Made by a program: the position numbers and the translations under genes | Shown here: one piece after another, positions 14,878 through 17,704 of the stretch | How positions within the stretch are numbered: position 1 is the first letter of the stretch | How the letters are laid out: each line of letters starts with the position of its first letter | The notes under the pieces: generated by a model | The model's database searches: none | Seen by the model: the letters and a program-made list of their open reading frames with translations, nothing else | Told to the model about the DNA's origin: nothing | Source: Salinarimonas sp051117315 | Lineage (GTDB): Bacteria; Pseudomonadota; Alphaproteobacteria; Rhizobiales; Beijerinckiaceae | DNA length: 17,704 bases | Assembly (NCBI GenBank): GCA_051117315.1 | Contig: JBNPEA010000141.1 | Coordinates: 1 to 17,704, forward strand | Direction: 5' to 3'

Positions 14878-16131
14878 ATGGCCCAGCTCTCGAACGACTG
14901 CTTCGCCTTCGGCGGCACGCTGATGCGGGTCGACGAGGCGCGCGCGCTCATCGCCGCACGGATCGCCCCCGTGGCGCGGGTCGAGCGGGTGCCGCTCCTC
15001 GAGGCGGACGGGCGGGTGCTCGCCGACGACATCTCCGCGCCGATCCCGCTGCCGCCGTTCTTCAACTCGGCGGTGGACGGCTACGCCGTGCGCCATGCCG
15101 ACCTCGCGCCCGCGGGCGAGACGCGGCTTCCCGTCTCCGGCCGTCTTCCGGCGGGTGCGTCGCCGGATGCGGCGAGCCGGAGCCGCGCCGCGCTGCGCAT
15201 CTTCACCGGTGCGGCGATGCCCGACGGCTTCGACACGGTCTTCATGCAGGAGGACGCCGTGCGCGAGGAGGGCGACGTGGTGCTGCCGGCCGGCCTGAAG
15301 CCGGGCGCCAATGCCCGCCCCGCCGGCGAGGACATCGAGGCGGGCGCCCTCGCGCTCGCCGCCGGCCATCGCATCGGCCCGCGCGATCTCGCCCTCCTCG
15401 CCGGGCTCGGGATCGCGCAGGTGCCCGTGCGCGCGCCGCTGACGCTCGGCGTATTCTCCACGGGCGACGAGCTCGTGGCGCCCGGGGAGCCGCTCGGCCC
15501 GGCCGCGCTCTACGACGCCAACCGCTTCATGCTGATGGCGCTCGCGCGCCGCGCCGGCTGCGTCGTGCGCGACCTCGGCATCCTGGCCGACCGGCGCGAG
15601 GCGGTCTCCTCCGCGCTGGCCGCGGCGGCGGAGGAGGTCGACATGCTGGTGACGTCGGGCGGCGTCTCCACCGGCGAGGAGGATCACGTCAAGGCGGCTG
15701 TCGAGGCGGCCGGCGCGCTGACGTTCTGGCGCGTGGGCATCAAGCCGGGCCGGCCGGTGGCGCTGGGCGTGGTGAAGGGCAAGGCCTTCATCGGCCTGCC
15801 GGGGAACCCGGCCGCGGTGTTCGTCACCTTCGCCATGCTGGCCCGCCCGCTGATCGCGCGGCTCGCGGGAGAGGCCTGGCGCCGGCCGCTCTCGTTCCCG
15901 GTGCGGGCGGGCTTCGCCTACCGCAAGAAGGAGGGCCGGCGCGAGTACGTGCGCTGCACGCTCGCGCCGGACGCCGCCGGCGGCCTCGTCGCCCGCAAGC
16001 ACCCGCGCGAGGGCGCCGGCGTCATCACGTCCCTGACGCAGACCGCGGGGCTGGTCGAGCTGCCGGAGGAGGTCACCCGCATCGCCGAGGGCGAGACGGT
16101 GGCGTTCCTGCCCTACGCGGCGCTCGTCTGA
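14878..16131 (+). CDS. moeA: Molybdopterin molybdenumtransferase MoeA
   Basis: 417 residues, close to the 411 of E. coli MoeA. The enzyme inserts molybdate into adenylylated molybdopterin. Signature blocks in order: PLPPFFNSAVDGYAV (57-71, active-site Asp67), FTGAAMPDGFDTVFMQED (109-126), FSTGDELV (193-200), YDANRFML (212-219), SGGVSTGEEDHVK (260-272) and GLPGNPAAVFV (306-316). The C-terminal beta domain IV runs from about 335 to the end. The ATG at 14878 follows AGGAG (14866-14870). The start MAQLSNDCFAFGG is characteristic of alphaproteobacterial MoeA. Its stop lies 6 bases from that of the convergent 58-residue gene. Confidence 0.96.
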   Translation: MAQLSNDCFAFGGTLMRVDEARALIAARIAPVARVERVPLLEADGRVLADDISAPIPLPPFFNSAVDGYAVRHADLAPAGETRLPVSGRLPAGASPDAASRSRAALRIFTGAAMPDGFDTVFMQEDAVREEGDVVLPAGLKPGANARPAGEDIEAGALALAAGHRIGPRDLALLAGLGIAQVPVRAPLTLGVFSTGDELVAPGEPLGPAALYDANRFMLMALARRAGCVVRDLGILADRREAVSSALAAAAEEVDMLVTSGGVSTGEEDHVKAAVEAAGALTFWRVGIKPGRPVALGVVKGKAFIGLPGNPAAVFVTFAMLARPLIARLAGEAWRRPLSFPVRAGFAYRKKEGRREYVRCTLAPDAAGGLVARKHPREGAGVITSLTQTAGLVELPEEVTRIAEGETVAFLPYAALV

Positions 16132-16137
16132 GCCGCC

Positions 16138-16314
16138 TCAGCTGCGCGAGGAGTACCAGTCCGAGCCGACGAGGTTGTGGCCCGGGTCGCCGACGCGGGC
16201 GCCGGACGTGGCATAGGCGTCGGCAGCAGTGGACTGCCAGTTGCTCTCCAGCAGGTAGGCCGCGCCGAGGGCGACGACCACGGCCACCACGAGCGATGCG
16301 ACGAAGGCTTTCAT
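16138..16314 (-). CDS. Small single-pass membrane or exported protein, 58 aa
   Basis: 58 residues. Residues 1-22 (MKAFVASLVVAVVVALGAAYLL) are a hydrophobic anchor or uncleaved signal. The rest is a short polar tail with GARVGDPGHNLVG, likely exposed on the periplasmic side. A GGAGGA lies about 8 bases before the ATG at 16314, which makes it a real small gene. I believe similar peptides (QSTA..., VGDPGHNLVG) occur in related Rhizobiales next to molybdenum cofactor genes, but no function is known to me. It follows mobA by 56 bases on the same strand and may be its operon tail. Confidence 0.7.
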   Translation of the reverse strand: MKAFVASLVVAVVVALGAAYLLESNWQSTAADAYATSGARVGDPGHNLVGSDWYSSRS

Positions 16315-16370
16315 CGAGCTGTCCTCCCAGACGTCCAGCCCCTGTTCTATGCCGTGAAACGGCCTCGCTT

Positions 16371-17048
16371 TCAAGAGCTTGCGCCGCCTTTCGGAGCCGT
16401 TCCGGCCTGGCCCGTCGCGGCGAGGAGCCGTTCCGCCTCGGCGATGTCCTCGGGCGTGTTGGCGTTGAAGAACGGGTCGATCGGCTCGACGGGCCAGGCC
16501 GCGTGCGCCACGCCGTGGCGGGCGGTCCAGCGGTCGATCTTGCGCATGTCCTCGACGACGAGCGCGTGGCGCAGGTCCTCGCGCAGGTCGACGCGCCACA
16601 GCGCGTTCGTCGGGTGCGTGCGCCCGCCGCTCTCGGCGCAGGCGAGCGGGGTTCCGGCGGCCTCCCGCGCCGCATGCAGCCGCGAGACGAAGTCGTGCGG
16701 GACGAAGGGCGTATCGGCGGCGAGCGTCGCGACGTAGGCGATATCCGGCCGGTTGGCCGCAGCCCAGTCGAGCCCCGCCAGCACGCCCGCGAGCGGGCCG
16801 GCGAAGCCCGCGACCGTATCCGCCACCACTATCAGGCCGGTCTCGGCGAACCGTGCCGGATCACCGTTGGCGTTGAGCACGAGCCCGTCGCATTGCGGCG
16901 CCAGCCGCTCGATGGCGCGAGCGAGGATCGTCCTGCCGCCGATCGTCCGAAGCGGCTTGTCGCCGCCGCCCATGCGCCGCGCCAGCCCGCCGGCGAGGAG
17001 GACGCCAAGGGCCGGGAGATGCGTCGGGGGGTGTGCCGCCTCACTCAT
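16371..17048 (-). CDS. mobA: Molybdenum cofactor guanylyltransferase MobA
   Basis: 225 residues. MobA attaches GMP to molybdenum cofactor, giving the MGD cofactor of the DMSO-reductase and formate-dehydrogenase class. The nucleotide-binding signature LAGGLARRMGGGDKPL is at 18-33. GFAGPLAGV (81-89), AADTPFVP (110-117, metal-binding Asp) and the closing FFNANTPEDIAEAERLL also match the family. The chosen ATG at 17048 overlaps the fdhD stop by 8 bases, so translation is probably coupled. A longer frame from 17096 lies wholly within fdhD and is rejected. It is functionally linked to mobB across the convergent junction. Confidence 0.94.
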   Translation of the reverse strand: MSEAAHPPTHLPALGVLLAGGLARRMGGGDKPLRTIGGRTILARAIERLAPQCDGLVLNANGDPARFAETGLIVVADTVAGFAGPLAGVLAGLDWAAANRPDIAYVATLAADTPFVPHDFVSRLHAAREAAGTPLACAESGGRTHPTNALWRVDLREDLRHALVVEDMRKIDRWTARHGVAHAAWPVEPIDPFFNANTPEDIAEAERLLAATGQAGTAPKGGASS

Positions 17049-17704
17049 CGCCGCCCGCACCCTTGCGCCGGTTCTTGGCGCTCTCCTCACCGACATAGGA
17101 CAGGTCCTGGTCGAACACGATCCGCTCCTCGCCCGCGAGCGCCACGAAGCGCTTGCCGCGCGCGCGCCCGATCAGGGTCAGCCCCGTGCGCCGGGCGAGC
17201 TCGACGCCCCAGGCGGTGAAGCCCGAGCGCGAGACCAGGATCGGGATGCCCATGCGCACGGTCTTGATCACCATTTCCGAGGTGAGCCGGCCGGTCGTGT
17301 AGAAGATCTTGTCGGCGCCGCTCTCGCCCTCGCGGAACATCCAGCCGGCGATCTTGTCCACCGCGTTGTGGCGGCCGACGTCCTCCATGTAGACGAGCGG
17401 CTGGTCCTCCCGCGCGAGCACGCAGCCGTGGATCGCCCCCGCCTCGAGGTAGAGCGAGGGCGTCGTGTTGACGGCGTGGGTGAGCCGGTAGAGCCAGGAG
17501 GTGCGCAGGGTGGCCTGCGGCAGCACGATCTCGTCGAGCGCCTCCATCAGGTCGCCGAAGGCGGTGCCCTGCGCACAGCCGGAGGTCTGGGTTCGCTTCC
17601 TCAGCTTGTCCTCGAAATCGGTCCCCCCCTCCGTGCGCACGACCACAGCCTCGAGCTTCTCGTCTTACCCCACCTCCGTGCCCCCGTTCTCCGGGTTGAC
17701 CATT
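17041..17704 (-). CDS. fdhD: Formate dehydrogenase accessory sulfurtransferase FdhD (5' end outside window, in-frame TAA)
   Basis: FdhD passes sulfur from IscS to the molybdenum cofactor of formate dehydrogenase. The open part from 17646 down encodes 201 residues with the family blocks: TSGCAQGTAFGDLM with the active cysteine, NTTPSLYLEAGAIHG, YMEDVGRHNAVDKIAGW, FYTTGRLTSEMVIK, GIPILVSRSGFTAWGVELAR and GLTLIGRARGKRFV. The frame continues upstream to the window edge as MVNPENGGTEVG, then TAA (17665-17667), then DEKLEAVVVRTEGGTDF. Against FdhD proteins I recall (MLKPDDVVTGIDYDEELEVVVVRTE-type) this aligns without gaps, the TAA falling on a Tyr. So the gene is one base from intact: either a fresh nonsense mutation or a base error near a sequence end. 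The C-terminal end is intact and overlaps mobA. Confidence 0.9.
17665..17667 (-). other. Premature in-frame TAA in fdhD
   Basis: The stop replaces an expected Tyr codon (TAC/TAT), with clear FdhD-like coding sequence on both sides in the same frame. It follows GTG GGG on the minus strand. Re-initiation at the GTG at 17646 would lose the N-terminal half of the protein. Confidence 0.75.

Noticed and set aside
14200..16002. A 600-codon minus-strand frame opposite mobB and moeA
   Set aside because: It is antisense to two genes with full family signatures, and its composition (Arg, His, Asp, Gly) is that of a shadow frame.
12774..17219. A 1481-codon plus-strand open frame crossing the STAND 5' part, the intergenic region, mobB, moeA and mobA
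   Set aside because: It is stop-free only because of high GC. It crosses many real genes in other frames and has low-complexity Arg/Ala/Gly composition.

Overview
The window looks like a piece of a high-GC alphaproteobacterial chromosome, most likely Hyphomicrobiales/Rhizobiales (Methylobacterium- or Salinarimonas-like). The reasons are the codon use, a typical alphaproteobacterial small-membrane-protein cluster (phage-holin-like, DUF3618 and DUF883-like proteins), an EcfG-type general stress promoter motif, and the type of FdhD protein. Both ends cut through genes (a Spy/LTXXQ-like gene at base 1 and fdhD at base 17704), so this could be a contig end on either side. This placement is inferred from recalled protein families, not from a search.

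Layout. (1) 1-4126, minus strand: an envelope block read right to left as YihY-type membrane protein, NfeD membrane serine protease, slipin/stomatin, then a secreted LTXXQ-type protein with a polyglutamine tract. The first three are tightly packed: an ATGA overlap, then a 10-nt gap. (2) 4250-7030, plus strand: an apparent general-stress operon of four small membrane-anchored proteins, preceded by a good GGAAC-N16-GGTT motif. (3) 7031-7347: non-coding, with a hairpin and a candidate sigma70 promoter. (4) 7348-10238, plus: trkA-trkH potassium uptake. (5) 10239-about 14232: an accessory island. It holds one large minus-strand STAND-type P-loop NTPase with a nearly perfect 4 x 120-bp repeat array, a decayed C-terminus of an XRE-type regulator upstream of it, and a facing pair of REP-like palindromic elements. 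(6) 14302-17704: a molybdenum-cofactor block, mobB-moeA on plus converging on a 58-aa membrane peptide gene, mobA and fdhD on minus.

How the parts work together. NfeD and slipin are classical operon partners in membrane quality control. The four stress proteins share an architecture (charged helical segment plus a short glycine-rich membrane segment) and probably act at the inner membrane under starvation or stress. TrkA gates TrkH for potassium uptake. MobA, MobB, MoeA and FdhD mature the molybdenum cofactor for enzymes such as formate dehydrogenase, but fdhD here carries an in-frame TAA where a Tyr codon is expected.

The strongest candidate for an undescribed system is the STAND NTPase. 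It has an unassigned N-terminal helical region, a full P-loop core and a sensor-like C-terminus made of freshly duplicated 40-residue repeats. Parts of it have visibly lower GC than its neighbours, and it is wedged between housekeeping genes. This is the profile of a bacterial NLR-like (conflict or antiphage) protein; that function is an inference.
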